NCBI RefSeq assembly: GCF_029525575.1
Contig: NZ_JAPDIA010000002.1
Coordinates: 248,001-312,000, forward strand
DNA from: Cohnella rhizosphaerae
GTDB taxonomy: Bacteria > Bacillota > Bacilli > Paenibacillales > Paenibacillaceae
Direction of reading: 5' to 3'
Length of the DNA stretch: 64,000 bases
Shown: one piece after another, positions 28,430 to 37,297 of the stretch
How the letters are laid out: every line of letters begins with the position of its first letter
How positions within the stretch are numbered: the first letter of the stretch is position 1
Made by a program: the position numbers and the translations under genes
The notes under the pieces: generated by a model
Seen by the model: only the letters and a program-made list of their open reading frames with translations
Told to the model about the DNA's origin: nothing
Databases searched by the model: none

Positions 28430-29065
28430 TCAGCTTGGTCCGGAGAGCGGAATCGAATCGAGACGTTCATAGTAAGGCGTTCGATCGAGATGGGAACGGA
28501 AGATCGCGATCGCGCTTCCCGGCCAGACGGCATGCAGCTCTCCCTCGCGGGAAGCCAAGGAATGCCATAGCTCAACAATCTCGGCATTGGCGCAGCGGTC
28601 TCCTTCGCAGCTGCGGGCGAGCGTAATATGGGGATGATAGGGTCTGCTCTCAGGCTGATAGCCGATCCGCTCCCGCAGCCGTTCGCCGAGCAGCAGGTGC
28701 AGCTGGTGCAGCGGAGACAAAGCCGGGTCCGCTTCCGCGGTGCCGGCGACCGTATTGTCGTCGTTCGCCTCATCGATTCCGCACCAGAGCACGCGCGGCG
28801 CCGACAGCGGCCCGAACGTGCCTGGAGCGGCGAGAGACAGGCGAATCGGAGCCGCCCGTCTTGCGGCCTCTCGCGCCGCAAGCCGAATGTCGTGCAGCTT
28901 GTCCGGGGGCATATTGCCCAGGTAATGAAGCGTGATATGGTAGTCGGCGGGATGCGTCCATTTGCGGAACGACAGCGCCGGCTTCATGCCGGCTGCGATG
29001 CGGCCAAGTGCGCTTTCAACCGGTTCAGGCAGAGCGATTCCTAGAAAAAGGCGAAGGTTTTCCAT
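28430..29065 (-). CDS. thpR: RNA 2',3'-cyclic phosphodiesterase (ThpR/LigT family)
   Basis: Small 2H-phosphoesterase acting on cyclic phosphate RNA ends. It has 211 residues. Both HxTx catalytic motifs are visible: HITLHYLG at about 45 and HITLAR at about 153. The N-terminus LRLFLGIALPEPV is typical of the family. The ATG at 29065 is preferred over in-frame codons upstream because GGAGG lies 5 bases before it. It is a single gene convergent with glnA. The frame is intact. Confidence 0.88.
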   Translation of the reverse strand: MENLRLFLGIALPEPVESALGRIAAGMKPALSFRKWTHPADYHITLHYLGNMPPDKLHDIRLAAREAARRAAPIRLSLAAPGTFGPLSAPRVLWCGIDEANDDNTVAGTAEADPALSPLHQLHLLLGERLRERIGYQPESRPYHPHITLARSCEGDRCANAEIVELWHSLASREGELHAVWPGSAIAIFRSHLDRTPYYERLDSIPLSGPS

Positions 29066-29192
29066 GACGACCTCCATTATAGTTCGGGAATTTTGATTTT
29101 TGTCATCCTTTTGTCCTTTAAAGCGGTTGAACACCAGTGGCAGCTTTGTTATGATGTGTGAAGATGAAACGACGACAAGGTGGGAATTTGAA

Positions 29193-30282
29193 ATGACCAA
29201 ACGTGCCTACAATTTTAACGCGGGCCCGGCCGCTTTGCCTTTAGAGGTTTTGCAGCAGGCGGGGGGAGCAATTCGTCGATTTTGAAAACAGCGGCATGTC
29301 GCTGATGGAAATGTCCCACCGTAGCGCCATTTACGAACGGGTACATAATGAAACGCAGCAGCTCGTGCGGGAGCTGATGGGCGTACCTGACAACTACAAG
29401 GTGCTGCTCGTGCAAGGCGGCGCCAGCACGCAGTTCGCGATGGTGCCGATGAACCTGCTTAAGCCCGACAAAGTCGCCGCTTATGTCGCGACGGGCAGTT
29501 GGGCGACCAAGGCGATCAAGGAAGCCAAGCTGTTCGGCGAGGTCGCGATCGCGGCTTCCTCCGAAGCCGAAAGCTACAAGCGGATTCCAGGCGCCGATGC
29601 GCTGAACATTCCGGGCAATGCCGCTTACCTGCACCTCACCTCGAACGAGACGATCGAAGGAACGCAGTGGGCCGAATACCCGAGCACGGGCGACGTGCCG
29701 CTCGTCGCGGACATGTCGAGTGATATTTTGTGCCGCCCGGTCGACGTCTCGCGCTTTGGCCTTATCTATGCCGGTGCGCAGAAAAATCTCGGACCGTCCG
29801 GCGTCACGATCGTCGTCGTCCGCGAGGATCTGGTCGCCGCGCCGTCGATGACCGTGCCGACGATGCTGCGCTACGACACCCATGCGAAGAACGGCTCTCT
29901 GTATAATACCCCGCCATCGTTCGCCATCTACATGGCCAATCGGGTGCTGAACTGGGTCAAGGCGCAGGGCGGCGCCGCAGGCGTGGAACGCGTGAACAAG
30001 GAAAAAGCGGCTCTTATCTATTCGGCGATCGACGCAAGCGGCGGCTTTTACAAAGGTTTTGCGAACCCGGACAGCCGTTCCATCATGAATGTCACCTTCC
30101 GATTGGGCAGCGAAGACCTTGAGAAAAAATTCGTGAAGGACTCGGAAGCCGAGGGTTTCATCGGGCTCAAAGGCCACCGCGACGTCGGCGGATTGCGCGC
30201 ATCGATTTACAACGCCGTACCGCTCGACAGCGTCAAGACGCTTGTGGATTTCATGGGCGAATTCGCCCGTACCAACGGATAG
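29193..30282 (+). CDS. serC: Phosphoserine aminotransferase, frameshifted
   Basis: PLP enzyme of serine biosynthesis converting 3-phosphohydroxypyruvate to phosphoserine. Corrected length is 362 residues, normal for SerC. Features: YNFNAGPAALPLEVLQQA, MSLMEMSHRS, the cofactor loop QGGASTQFAMVP, VADMSSDI and the Schiff-base Lys in YAGAQKNLGPSG, then the C-terminal GLKGHRDVGGLRASIYNAV. A G6 run at 29261-29266 breaks the frame after codon 23; read as G5 it gives QAGEQFVDFENSGMSLMEM, the family sequence. ATG 29193 has AAGGTGGG upstream. As a biosynthetic enzyme that is usually needed, it is one of the stronger arguments that the frameshifts are not genuine. Confidence 0.93.
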
Positions 30283-30331
30283 AATCGTCCGGCTCCAGCG
30301 GGCGCATGCATATAGCAGGCCGGAATGGATC

Positions 30332-30358
30332 AACCGCGGCGACCGCCGCGGTTTTTTC
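30332..30358 (+). terminator. Terminator after serC
   Basis: The 8-bp stem AACCGCGG/CCGCGGTT (30332-30339 with 30346-30353) is followed by TTTTCGC. Confidence 0.85.
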
Positions 30359-30399
30359 GCATCGCCGAACGACAATGGTTAAAGGAGGAGGGCCAACGA

Positions 30400-30867
30400 A
30401 TGCCTTTTCATATCGTGCTTGTCGAGCCCGAAATTCCCGCCAATACCGGCAATATCGCCCGCACCTGCGCCGCGACGGGCACGCATCTTCATCTGGTGCG
30501 GCCGCTCGGCTTTTCGACCGACGACAAGGTGCTGAAGCGCGCGGGTCTCGATTACTGGTATGCCGTCGACATTACTTATTACGATTCGTTTCACGAGGTC
30601 AGAAGCGCTTTTCCGGAGGGACGGTTCTTCTACGCCAGTACCCGCAGCTCGCGCCGCTATAGCGAGATGGCCTACAAGGACGGGGACTTGTTCGTCTTCG
30701 GCAAGGAGACTAAAGGCTTGCCCCAGGCGCTGCTCGACGAGAATCCCGGACAAAGCATCCGCATGCCGATGACGGACAAGGTCAGGTCGCTCAATCTCGC
30801 CAACTCGGCGGCGATCGTCGTGTACGAAGCGCTCAGGCAAACGGGGTTTCCGGGTTTGGAAGGCTAA
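30400..30867 (+). CDS. trmL: tRNA (cytidine/uridine-34 2'-O)-methyltransferase
   Basis: SPOUT-family RNA methyltransferase modifying the wobble base of tRNA-Leu. It has 155 residues, the typical single-domain length. Motifs of the knotted SAM site: EPEIPANTGNIARTC near the start, LVRPLGFSTDD, VFGKETKGLPQALL and the C-terminal MPMTDKVRSLNLANSAAIVVYEAL. ATG 30400 is fixed by the strong SD AAAGGAGGAGGG. It follows the serC terminator and so probably has its own promoter. The frame is intact. Confidence 0.92.
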   Translation: MPFHIVLVEPEIPANTGNIARTCAATGTHLHLVRPLGFSTDDKVLKRAGLDYWYAVDITYYDSFHEVRSAFPEGRFFYASTRSSRRYSEMAYKDGDLFVFGKETKGLPQALLDENPGQSIRMPMTDKVRSLNLANSAAIVVYEALRQTGFPGLEG

Positions 30868-31026
30868 TCTCCTAATAAATTCGACATAAATCGGCAAGAT
30901 TCTTGCATTATTTTAAGCAAAATCAATTTTTTGCAGGGATTGTCGAGGAAGTTAGCGAACCTAAGGTTATGACTAGGGCAACATCCGTACTTGTTATGAA
31001 TAACGAAAGAATGGGAGAGGACTGCT

Positions 31027-31269
31027 TTGAAGCCTGCTGGTGTCGTAAGAAAAGTGGACCAACTCGGCCGGATCGTGCTGCCGAAATCGCTGCGGAAGCG
31101 TTATCAGATGAATGAGGGAGATCCTGTAGAAATTCTCGTGCAGGGCGACCATATTATTCTCGAGCGTTATCGTCCGCGGTGCGTATTCTGTTCGTCCATG
31201 GAGAACGTCACCGAATACAAGGAACGCCATGTGTGCGGGGCCTGCATGACGGAAATGAGCGCGATTTAA
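31027..31269 (+). CDS. AbrB-family transition-state-type regulator with paired CxxC motifs
   Basis: An 80-residue dimeric DNA-binding protein. Residues 1-50 form the AbrB/MazE/SpoVT swapped-hairpin domain (GVVRKVDQLGRIVLPKSLRK, then GDPVEILVQGDHIILERY). The C-terminal part carries CVFCSS and CGACM, two CxxC pairs 14 residues apart, suggesting a zinc or redox knuckle not found in B. subtilis AbrB. The start is TTG 31027, with GGGAGAGGA 5 bases upstream. It has an AT-rich upstream region of about 150 bases and its own terminator. In the family it controls transition-phase and sporulation genes; its targets here are unknown. Confidence 0.85.
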   Translation: MKPAGVVRKVDQLGRIVLPKSLRKRYQMNEGDPVEILVQGDHIILERYRPRCVFCSSMENVTEYKERHVCGACMTEMSAI

Positions 31270-31349
31270 TCCGGCATTTGACGACGTATAACGAGAGCCT
31301 TTCCGACCGGCGCGCCAAGCCGTCCCGGAAACGGCTCTTATTCGTAAAA

Positions 31350-31398
31350 AAGACCCCCAGGACGGCCCGCTCGCGCGGGATAGCCTTGGGGGTCTTGC
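31350..31398 (+). terminator. Terminator after the abrB-like gene
   Basis: AAGACCCCCAGG (31350-31361) pairs with CCTTGGGGGTCTT (31384-31396) around an inner CCCGC/GCGGG hairpin. It lies between the abrB-like gene and a convergent small gene and could serve both. Confidence 0.7.
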
Positions 31399-31440
31399 CG
31401 CTTCGCGAAGCTTGAGGCGGGCGACTGACCGAATCGGAGA

Positions 31441-31551
31441 TTAAAGACCTTTGGTCTTGTCCTCGTTGTATGCGGCAGTCAGCATCGCCGTGATGAACAT
31501 CGCGAATACAAGCATGACGATCCAGAACTTGTCGCTCATACCCAGAAACAT
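31441..31551 (-). CDS. 36-residue single-pass membrane peptide
   Basis: A small ORF not recognised by name. It reads MFLGMSDKFW then IVMLVFAMFITAMLTAAY then NEDKTKGL: one hydrophobic helix with a charged C-terminus. ATG 31551 is preceded by a strong SD, GGAGG, 8 bases upstream on the minus strand, and the region around it carries no other gene. A longer frame runs through it antisense to the next gene but has no SD. The excellent SD plus a clean membrane helix make a real small protein likely; function unknown. Confidence 0.6.
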   Translation of the reverse strand: MFLGMSDKFWIVMLVFAMFITAMLTAAYNEDKTKGL

Positions 31552-31698
31552 GTTCGACACCTCCGTTAAACTTCCTCTATTATAACCAAGCCCGCCCAAA
31601 AAAGAAAACGCAAAAAAACGGCATTCGCGCCGCATACACTGTATCGTGGGCAAAACGCCCGGCGCGCGAGCGCCCGGAAGCGATTGGAGATGGGGGCC

Positions 31699-32820
31699 AT
31701 GATCAACTGGATGGGCGGCTGGCCTGCGGAGGGCTTGCTCGCCGAAGCCGAGTGGCAGGAAAAGCGCCAGAAGCCTTCCGTCGCGGCGGCGGAAGCGATC
31801 GCGGACAGACTGCGCCGCTTGGAAACGGAAAAAAGGCTCGCCTCGCTTGTATTGTCCGGTCAGCTCGGACCGTATTGGCGGCCTGCGGACGGCCCTGGAC
31901 AATGGCTTCTTACGGACGACGCGGACGAAGCGCTCAGGCTGGCGACGAAAGCGCTGCTGAAGCCGGGGGACGCGATTCTGGTCGAGCGTCCGACCAGCCG
32001 CTCGGCGCTTCAGCTGTTCGCCCGGGCCGGCGCCGCCGCATGCGAGGTGGAGGGCAGCATGGAGGGCATGGACCCCGAGGCGCTGGCGAAGGCGATCGCC
32101 GCCTTTAAGCCGCGCGCCGTCTATGCGTCGCTGACTTGCTCGGACCCGGCCGGCTGGCGGTGGAGCGAGGAGCGGCGGAAGGCGCTCTTGCGATTGTGCG
32201 CGCAAGCCGGCGTCGCGCTCCTTCTCGACGAGCGGCAAAGCCTGACTTGCGGCTGGACGACGAATCTGGCGGAGGGAGAAGAGACCGGCCCTGCGGCGGT
32301 CATCGGCGCATTGCCGTCCGGACTCGTATCGGGCATGCGGCTGGGGTGGCTTCAGTGGACGGGATGGAATGAGGAAGGCAATGCGTTCGTGCCTGTCCCG
32401 ACTGCAAAAAGGCCGGACCGAGAGCGCGAGGCGCTGGACGATCGCGAGGCGCTGCTCCGCTATTGGAACGAATCGTCTCCAACCCCTGCGCTCGAGACGC
32501 TGAGGTTTATTTATCGGACGCGTCACGCGCTGCTGGCGGAACGCATCGAGCAGACGGGAATTCGGGGTCTCGTCTGCAAGCGGCCCGAAGCGGGCAGCCA
32601 CGCCTGGCTGAAGCTGCCTGACGGGCTCGAGGGAGAGCCGCTGCTGAAGGCGGCGTGGCTGGAGGGCGTATTGTTCCAGCCGGGCGCCGGATACTACGCC
32701 GCGGCGGCCGACCGTTCGCGGCTGCGGCTGACGCCGGTGCATTCGGATGAACGGGAGATCTCGGAAGGCGTCAGGCGGTTGCGCCAGACGATCGCGTCTT
32801 TTACGGGAAGAGCGATCTAG
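31699..32820 (+). CDS. PLP-dependent aminotransferase-fold protein lacking the catalytic lysine
   Basis: A 373-residue fold-type I aminotransferase-like protein related to the MocR/AAT-like class, without a GntR head. The expected elements are recognisable but degenerate: LTDDADEALRLATKALLKPG for the cofactor loop, VYASLTCSDPAGWRWSEERR, the cofactor Asp in LLLDERQ, and GALPSGLVSGMRLGWL where active relatives read SxSKxxxPGxRxGW. The Schiff-base Lys position appears to be Ser. An Arg-containing C-terminal segment SRLRLTP is kept. ATG 31699 follows GGAG at about 10 bases. It may be a pseudo-enzyme, or use PLP non-covalently. Whether it is expressed with neighbours is unclear, as both flanking genes are convergent. 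Confidence 0.7.
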   Translation: MINWMGGWPAEGLLAEAEWQEKRQKPSVAAAEAIADRLRRLETEKRLASLVLSGQLGPYWRPADGPGQWLLTDDADEALRLATKALLKPGDAILVERPTSRSALQLFARAGAAACEVEGSMEGMDPEALAKAIAAFKPRAVYASLTCSDPAGWRWSEERRKALLRLCAQAGVALLLDERQSLTCGWTTNLAEGEETGPAAVIGALPSGLVSGMRLGWLQWTGWNEEGNAFVPVPTAKRPDREREALDDREALLRYWNESSPTPALETLRFIYRTRHALLAERIEQTGIRGLVCKRPEAGSHAWLKLPDGLEGEPLLKAAWLEGVLFQPGAGYYAAAADRSRLRLTPVHSDEREISEGVRRLRQTIASFTGRAI

Positions 32821-32823
32821 CGC

Positions 32824-33132
32824 TTAATAATCGGGACCGCACGCGTACAATTGGCCGTCGGCGAGCTCGACATTGCGGCGCATGAGACGCTCGTCGCCGC
32901 GGTTCGTGCATTCGCCGGAGCGGCCGTCGAACGTCCAGTAGTGGAGCGGACAGTAGAAGTCGCCGTCGGCAAGCAGCACCTCTCCGCCGGCATGCGGGCA
33001 ATAGGCGAGCAGCAGCGCGATCGTTCCGTCCGCCTCCTGGGTGAGCCAATAAGGCTTGCCGTCGAGCTCGATGGATCTGGGCACCTCGGTCAGCAGGTCG
33101 GCGGGACCGAGCGGAATGCGGGATTCGTTCAT
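32824..33132 (-). CDS. Rieske [2Fe-2S] family protein
   Basis: A 102-residue single-domain Rieske ferredoxin. Cluster ligands are seen as CPHAGG (Cys-x-His) and, 16 residues later, CPLHYWTF (Cys-x-x-His), followed by the usual FDGRSGECTNRG segment. There is no signal peptide or membrane anchor. The start overlaps the stop of the upstream DUF2161 gene (ATGA at 33132-33129), so the two are translationally coupled. The redox partner is unknown; small Rieske proteins of this kind may serve oxygenases. Confidence 0.88.
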   Translation of the reverse strand: MNESRIPLGPADLLTEVPRSIELDGKPYWLTQEADGTIALLLAYCPHAGGEVLLADGDFYCPLHYWTFDGRSGECTNRGDERLMRRNVELADGQLYACGPDY

Positions 33133-34151
33133 GATCGATGCAGCTCCTCTATATAATAGGTAGTCGATTCGGCCGCTTCGTCTTCGGCCGCGCCGTCGAA
33201 GCGGGGATTGGCAGGATCGGCGGCGTCGCCGAAGCGTACGTCGGAATGGTCGGATTGGGATTCAGTCTGCCCTGCGGAAGCGGCGACGGACGCCCAAGGG
33301 AAGCGGGTCGTCCAATAGGACACCGCTTCGGCGTATTCGTCCAGCGCCGCACGGCCGGCCGGCGTTAACGCGTACAGTCCGCGACCGGCCTTGGCGAACC
33401 AGCCGTAATAATTGCTGCGCAGCAGCTGGCCCGGATCTGCGACGCGCGTCAGCGCGCCGACCTCCCGCGGCGCGAGCGCCGGCGCTTCCGCGCATCGTAG
33501 CGCCAGCGCGCATTGGAGCGCGCGCTCCCGGTAAGCGGTCACGAGCTTGCGCTTCGTGCTGCCGCCGACGTTGTAATCGCCGCTGCGTCCGGCGAACTCC
33601 TTGAGCAGCTTGGCGGCGCCTTTGCGCCTGCCGCCGGATCGGGCCGTAGGCACGGCGACCGGAACGAGCGGCGCGGCGGCAGCCGCCGCCGCGTAGCGCT
33701 CGGCGCCTTCGACGATCTCGGCGACGCCGGCCGCGCCCCCGACAGCCGGACCGCCAGCTGCCCGGAATCCTGCGTCCGCCGGACTGCCGATCTCGCACCA
33801 CACCTCGATCACAGGCGGCTTCGTTTTATAAAAGGTCACGGTCATAAAGCCAAGGGAGAGTCTTCTGCATAAATCCGAGATCTCCCCGAAGCGCTGGTTG
33901 TGCGCGCCCTTCTTGACGCGGTTGCGCTCGACGGCCAGCCATACGGCGGCTCCCGTGCGCTGACGCTCAAGACCCTGCAGCAGCAGCGCCAGCGTGAACG
34001 TTTTTTTCATCTCGACGATGACGGGCAGCGATTCGCCATGCCGGAGCGCGACCAGGTCGCAGCCTTTGACTTCCGCCTTGACCTCGTAGCCTCGGGCCGT
34101 CCAGAACGCTTTCAGCGCAGGATACAGTTCCGTCTCGTATTTGACCGCCAC
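33129..34151 (-). CDS. DUF2161 family, PD-(D/E)XK-like protein
   Basis: A 340-residue protein. The N-terminal 130 residues match DUF2161, with a restriction-endonuclease-like core: ELYPALKAFWTARGYEVKAE, then CDLVALRHG and the ExK in IVEMKKTF. This is followed by a low-complexity Ala/Gly linker and a winged-helix-like segment (PREVGALTRVADPGQLLRSN, then GRGLYALTPAGRAAL). The start is GTG 34151 with GGGGGGAAG 4 bases upstream. It overlaps the Rieske gene by 4 bases. A nucleic-acid role is inferred from the fold only. It is not closely similar to the two nucleases beside the repeat arrays. Confidence 0.75.
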   Translation of the reverse strand: MAVKYETELYPALKAFWTARGYEVKAEVKGCDLVALRHGESLPVIVEMKKTFTLALLLQGLERQRTGAAVWLAVERNRVKKGAHNQRFGEISDLCRRLSLGFMTVTFYKTKPPVIEVWCEIGSPADAGFRAAGGPAVGGAAGVAEIVEGAERYAAAAAAAPLVPVAVPTARSGGRRKGAAKLLKEFAGRSGDYNVGGSTKRKLVTAYRERALQCALALRCAEAPALAPREVGALTRVADPGQLLRSNYYGWFAKAGRGLYALTPAGRAALDEYAEAVSYWTTRFPWASVAASAGQTESQSDHSDVRFGDAADPANPRFDGAAEDEAAESTTYYIEELHRS

Positions 34152-34321
34152 GCCGCTTCCCCCCGATCGCCGCTTGATTCACACATTATAGCACGGTCAA
34201 TTATTTTCATCCCGTTTTCGGGGCAAATTCGTCCACCTCCCCGCATAGGTATAGAGTACGTTGCGAAGACGATGAATGGTCACACCGATAGAGAGACGGA
34301 AGAGACAGGGAGGACAGCGGC

Positions 34322-36217
34322 ATGGACATCTTCAAGCGGCTTGCCGAGTACCGGACTGCTAGCGAGAGGTTGACGTGGACGGGTACATTTCGCGATTATA
34401 TCGAATTGCTCAAGGAAGACCCCGTGCCTGCGATGACCGCGCATTCCAGGGTATACGACATGATCGTCTCCCACGGTGTGGAAGAGCAGAACGGCGTGAA
34501 GAAGTACAAGTTTTTCGAAAACGACATTTACGGCCTCGATCGAACGCTCGAGCGGCTGGTCGAAGAGTATTTCCACTCGGCGGCGAGGCGGCTCGACGTC
34601 CGCAAGCGGATTTTGCTGTTGATGGGACCCGTGAGCGGGGGCAAGTCCACGATCGTCACGCTGCTGAAAAGAGGACTGGAGCAGTATTCGAGGACGGCAA
34701 GGGGCGCGGTGTTCGCGTTGCAGGGCTGCCCGATGCACGAGGAGCCGCTTCATCTCGTGCCGAACGAACTTCGGCCGGACTTTGAAAAGGAACTGAACGT
34801 CCGCATCGAGGGCAATCTTTGCCCGTCGTGCGCGCTCCGGCTGCGCAGCGAATACGGCGGCGACATCGAGAGCTTTCCCGTCGAACGCGTGTTTCTGTCC
34901 GAGGATACGCGCACCGGCATCGGCACGTTCAGCCCCTCCGACCCGAAATCGCAGGATATCGCGGATCTGACGGGCAGCATCGACTTTTCGACCATTACCG
35001 AATACGGCTCGGAGTCCGATCCCCGCGCCTACCGCTTCGACGGCGAGCTGAACAAGGCGAACCGCGGTCTGATGGAGTTCCAGGAAATGCTCAAGTGCGA
35101 CGAGAAGTTTCTATGGAATCTGCTCTCGCTGACGCAGGAGGGCAACTTCAAGGCGGGCCGGTTCGCGCTCATCAGCGCCGACGAGCTCATCGTGGCGCAT
35201 ACGAACGAATCCGAGTACAAGACGTTTATCGCCAACAAAAAAAACGAGGCGCTGCAGTCGCGGATGATCGTCATGCCCGTGCCGTACAATCTGCGCGTGA
35301 GCGACGAAGAGAAGATATACGCCAAGCTGATCGGCCAGTCCGACATGAGCCATATCCATATCGCTCCGCACGCGCTGCGGGCCGCCGCCATCTTCAGTAT
35401 TCTGACGCGCCTTAAGGAATCCAAGAAGCAGGGCATGGACCTGGTCAAAAAAATGCGGCTCTACGACGGCGAGGAGGTCGAGGGCTTCAAAGACGCGGAC
35501 CTGAAGGAGATGCAAAACGAGTTCAACGACGAAGGCATGTCGGGCATCGACCCCCGTTACGTCATCAATCGCATCTCCAGCGCCTTGATCAAGCAGGACC
35601 AGGAGTACATCAACGCCCTCGACGTGCTGCGCGCGCTCAAGGACGGGCTCGACCAGCATCCTTCGATCACGAAGGAGGAGCGCGAGCGGTACTTAGGCTT
35701 CATCTCGGTCGCGCGCAAGGAATACGACGCGCTCGCCAAGAAGGAAGTGCAGAAGGCGTTCGTCTATTCGTTCGAAGAGTCGGCGCGCACGTTGTTCGAG
35801 AATTATCTCGACAACATCGAAGCCTACTGCAACTGGCAGAAAATCAAGGATCCGCTGACCGGCGAATCGATGGATCCCGACGAGCGCCTCATGCGCTCCA
35901 TCGAGGAGCAGATCGGCATCTCCGAAAACGCGAAAAAGGCGTTCCGCGAGGAAATTCTCATCCGCATCTCCGCCTACTCGCGCAAAGGACGCAAGTTCGA
36001 CTACAGCACGCACGAGCGCCTGCGCGAGGCGATCGAGAAGAAGCTGTTCGCCGACCTGAAGGATATCGTCAAGATCACCACCTCCACCAAGACGCCGGAC
36101 GAAAATCAGCTCAAGCGCATCAACGAGGTCATCAACCGCCTTGTCGAGGAGCACGGCTACACGACCGCCAGCGCCAACGAGCTGCTGCGCTACGTGGGAA
36201 GCCTGCTCAACCGCTGA
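34322..36217 (+). CDS. prkA: PrkA serine protein kinase / AAA+ protein
   Basis: A 631-residue sporulation-associated protein, the same length as B. subtilis PrkA. The N-terminal AAA+ module has Walker A GPVSGGKST at about 101-109 and a sensor region NRGLMEFQEMLKCDEKF. A Cys pair (CPSC) lies near 160, and the C-terminal kinase-like region includes EEQIGISENAKKAFREEI and RKGRKFDYSTHERLREAI. It is known to act in sporulation and stationary phase, together with YhbH and SpoVR in many bacteria. spoVR is 5 kb away on the other strand; yhbH is not in this window. A hairpin just after the stop blends into the 93-bp repeat array. The frame is intact. Confidence 0.95.
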   Translation: MDIFKRLAEYRTASERLTWTGTFRDYIELLKEDPVPAMTAHSRVYDMIVSHGVEEQNGVKKYKFFENDIYGLDRTLERLVEEYFHSAARRLDVRKRILLLMGPVSGGKSTIVTLLKRGLEQYSRTARGAVFALQGCPMHEEPLHLVPNELRPDFEKELNVRIEGNLCPSCALRLRSEYGGDIESFPVERVFLSEDTRTGIGTFSPSDPKSQDIADLTGSIDFSTITEYGSESDPRAYRFDGELNKANRGLMEFQEMLKCDEKFLWNLLSLTQEGNFKAGRFALISADELIVAHTNESEYKTFIANKKNEALQSRMIVMPVPYNLRVSDEEKIYAKLIGQSDMSHIHIAPHALRAAAIFSILTRLKESKKQGMDLVKKMRLYDGEEVEGFKDADLKEMQNEFNDEGMSGIDPRYVINRISSALIKQDQEYINALDVLRALKDGLDQHPSITKEERERYLGFISVARKEYDALAKKEVQKAFVYSFEESARTLFENYLDNIEAYCNWQKIKDPLTGESMDPDERLMRSIEEQIGISENAKKAFREEILIRISAYSRKGRKFDYSTHERLREAIEKKLFADLKDIVKITTSTKTPDENQLKRINEVINRLVEEHGYTTASANELLRYVGSLLNR

Positions 36218-36258
36218 TCGCAGGAAGCGACAGCGGCCCGAACCCGCGCGCACGCGCC

Positions 36259-37285
36259 AAACCGCACAATTGCTGTGCGGTTTTTGGCGTTCGCACATTG
36301 ACGCGCCGCGAGTACCCGCGCTCCCACCGCCGTCCGCCGCGCCCGCGACCCCCCGAACCGCACAAAAAATGTGCGGTTCTGGCCCGCTCGCCCGTCGCGC
36401 CGCGAGTACTCGCGCTCCCGCCGCCGTCCGCCGCGCCCGCGATCCCCGAACCGCACAAAAAATGTGCGGTTCTGGCCCGCTCGCCCTGCGCGCCGCGAGT
36501 ACCCGGGCTCCCGCCGCCGTCCGCCGCGCCCGCGACCCCCGAACCGCACAAAAAATGTGCGGTTCTGGCCCGCTCGCCCGTCGCGCCGCGAGTACTCGCG
36601 CTCCCGCCGCCGTCCGCCGCGCCCGCGATCCCCGAACCGCACAAAAAATGTGCGGTTCTGGCCCGCTCGCTCGTCGCGCCGCGAGTACCCGCGCTCCCGC
36701 CGCCGTCCGCCGCGCCCGCGACCCCCGAACCGCACAAAAAATGTGCGGTTCTGGCCCGCTCGCCCGTCGCGCCGCGAGTACCTGCGTTCCCGCCGCTGTC
36801 CGCCGCGCCCGCGACCCCCGAACCGCACAAAAAATGTGCGGTTCTGGCCCGCTCGCCCGTCGCGCCGCGAGTACCCGCGCCCCCGCCGCTGTCCGCCGCG
36901 CCCGCGACCCCCGAACCGCACAAAAAATGTGCGGTTCTGGCCCGCTCGCCCGTCGCGCCGCGAGTAACCGCGCTCCCGTCGCCGTCCGCCGCGCCCGCGA
37001 CCTCCGAACCGCACAAAAAATGTGCGGTTCTGGCCCGCTCGCCCGTCGCGCCGCGAGTAACCGCGCTCCCGTCGCCGTCCGCCGCGCCCGCGACCTCCGA
37101 ACCGCACAAAAAATGTGCGGTTCTGGCCCGCTCGCCCGTCGCGCCGCGAGTACCCGCGCTCCCACCGCCGTCCGCCGCGCCCGCGACCCCCGAACCGCAT
37201 AAAAAATGTGCGGTTCTGGCCCGCTCGCCCGTCGCGCCGCGAGTACCTGCGCTCCCTTCGCCCGCCGCGCCGCAAATCCCCCCCC
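36259..37285. repeat. 93-bp tandem array, 10 copies plus a degenerate first unit, 3' of nuclease A
   Basis: Hairpin starts occur at 36355, 36448, 36541, 36634, 36727, 36820, 36913, 37006, 37099 and 37192, exactly 93 bases apart with no indel. Each unit has a perfect hairpin, GAACCGCACA then AAAAA then TGTGCGGTTC, followed by TGGCCCGCTCGCCCGTCGCG and a GC-rich spacer with only scattered substitutions. A divergent unit at 36259 (loop ATTGC-like, followed by T5) directly follows prkA and looks like its terminator. The array fills the gene-free interval to the nuclease stop codon at 37298. All six frames stay open because 93 is divisible by three; none looks like a protein. There are no variable spacers, so it is not CRISPR. 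Confidence 0.95.
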
Positions 37286-37297
37286 GCGACCATCAGA

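Noticed and set aside
31441..32742. 433-codon antisense frame opposite the aminotransferase-like gene
   Set aside because: Arg/Pro-rich shadow of a high-GC gene; only its last 36 codons have an SD and are kept as a separate small gene.
32824..34151. Rieske/DUF2161 pair as part of the nuclease-array system
   Set aside because: DUF2161 is also PD-(D/E)XK-like, but its sequence, leader and context differ, and no array follows it.
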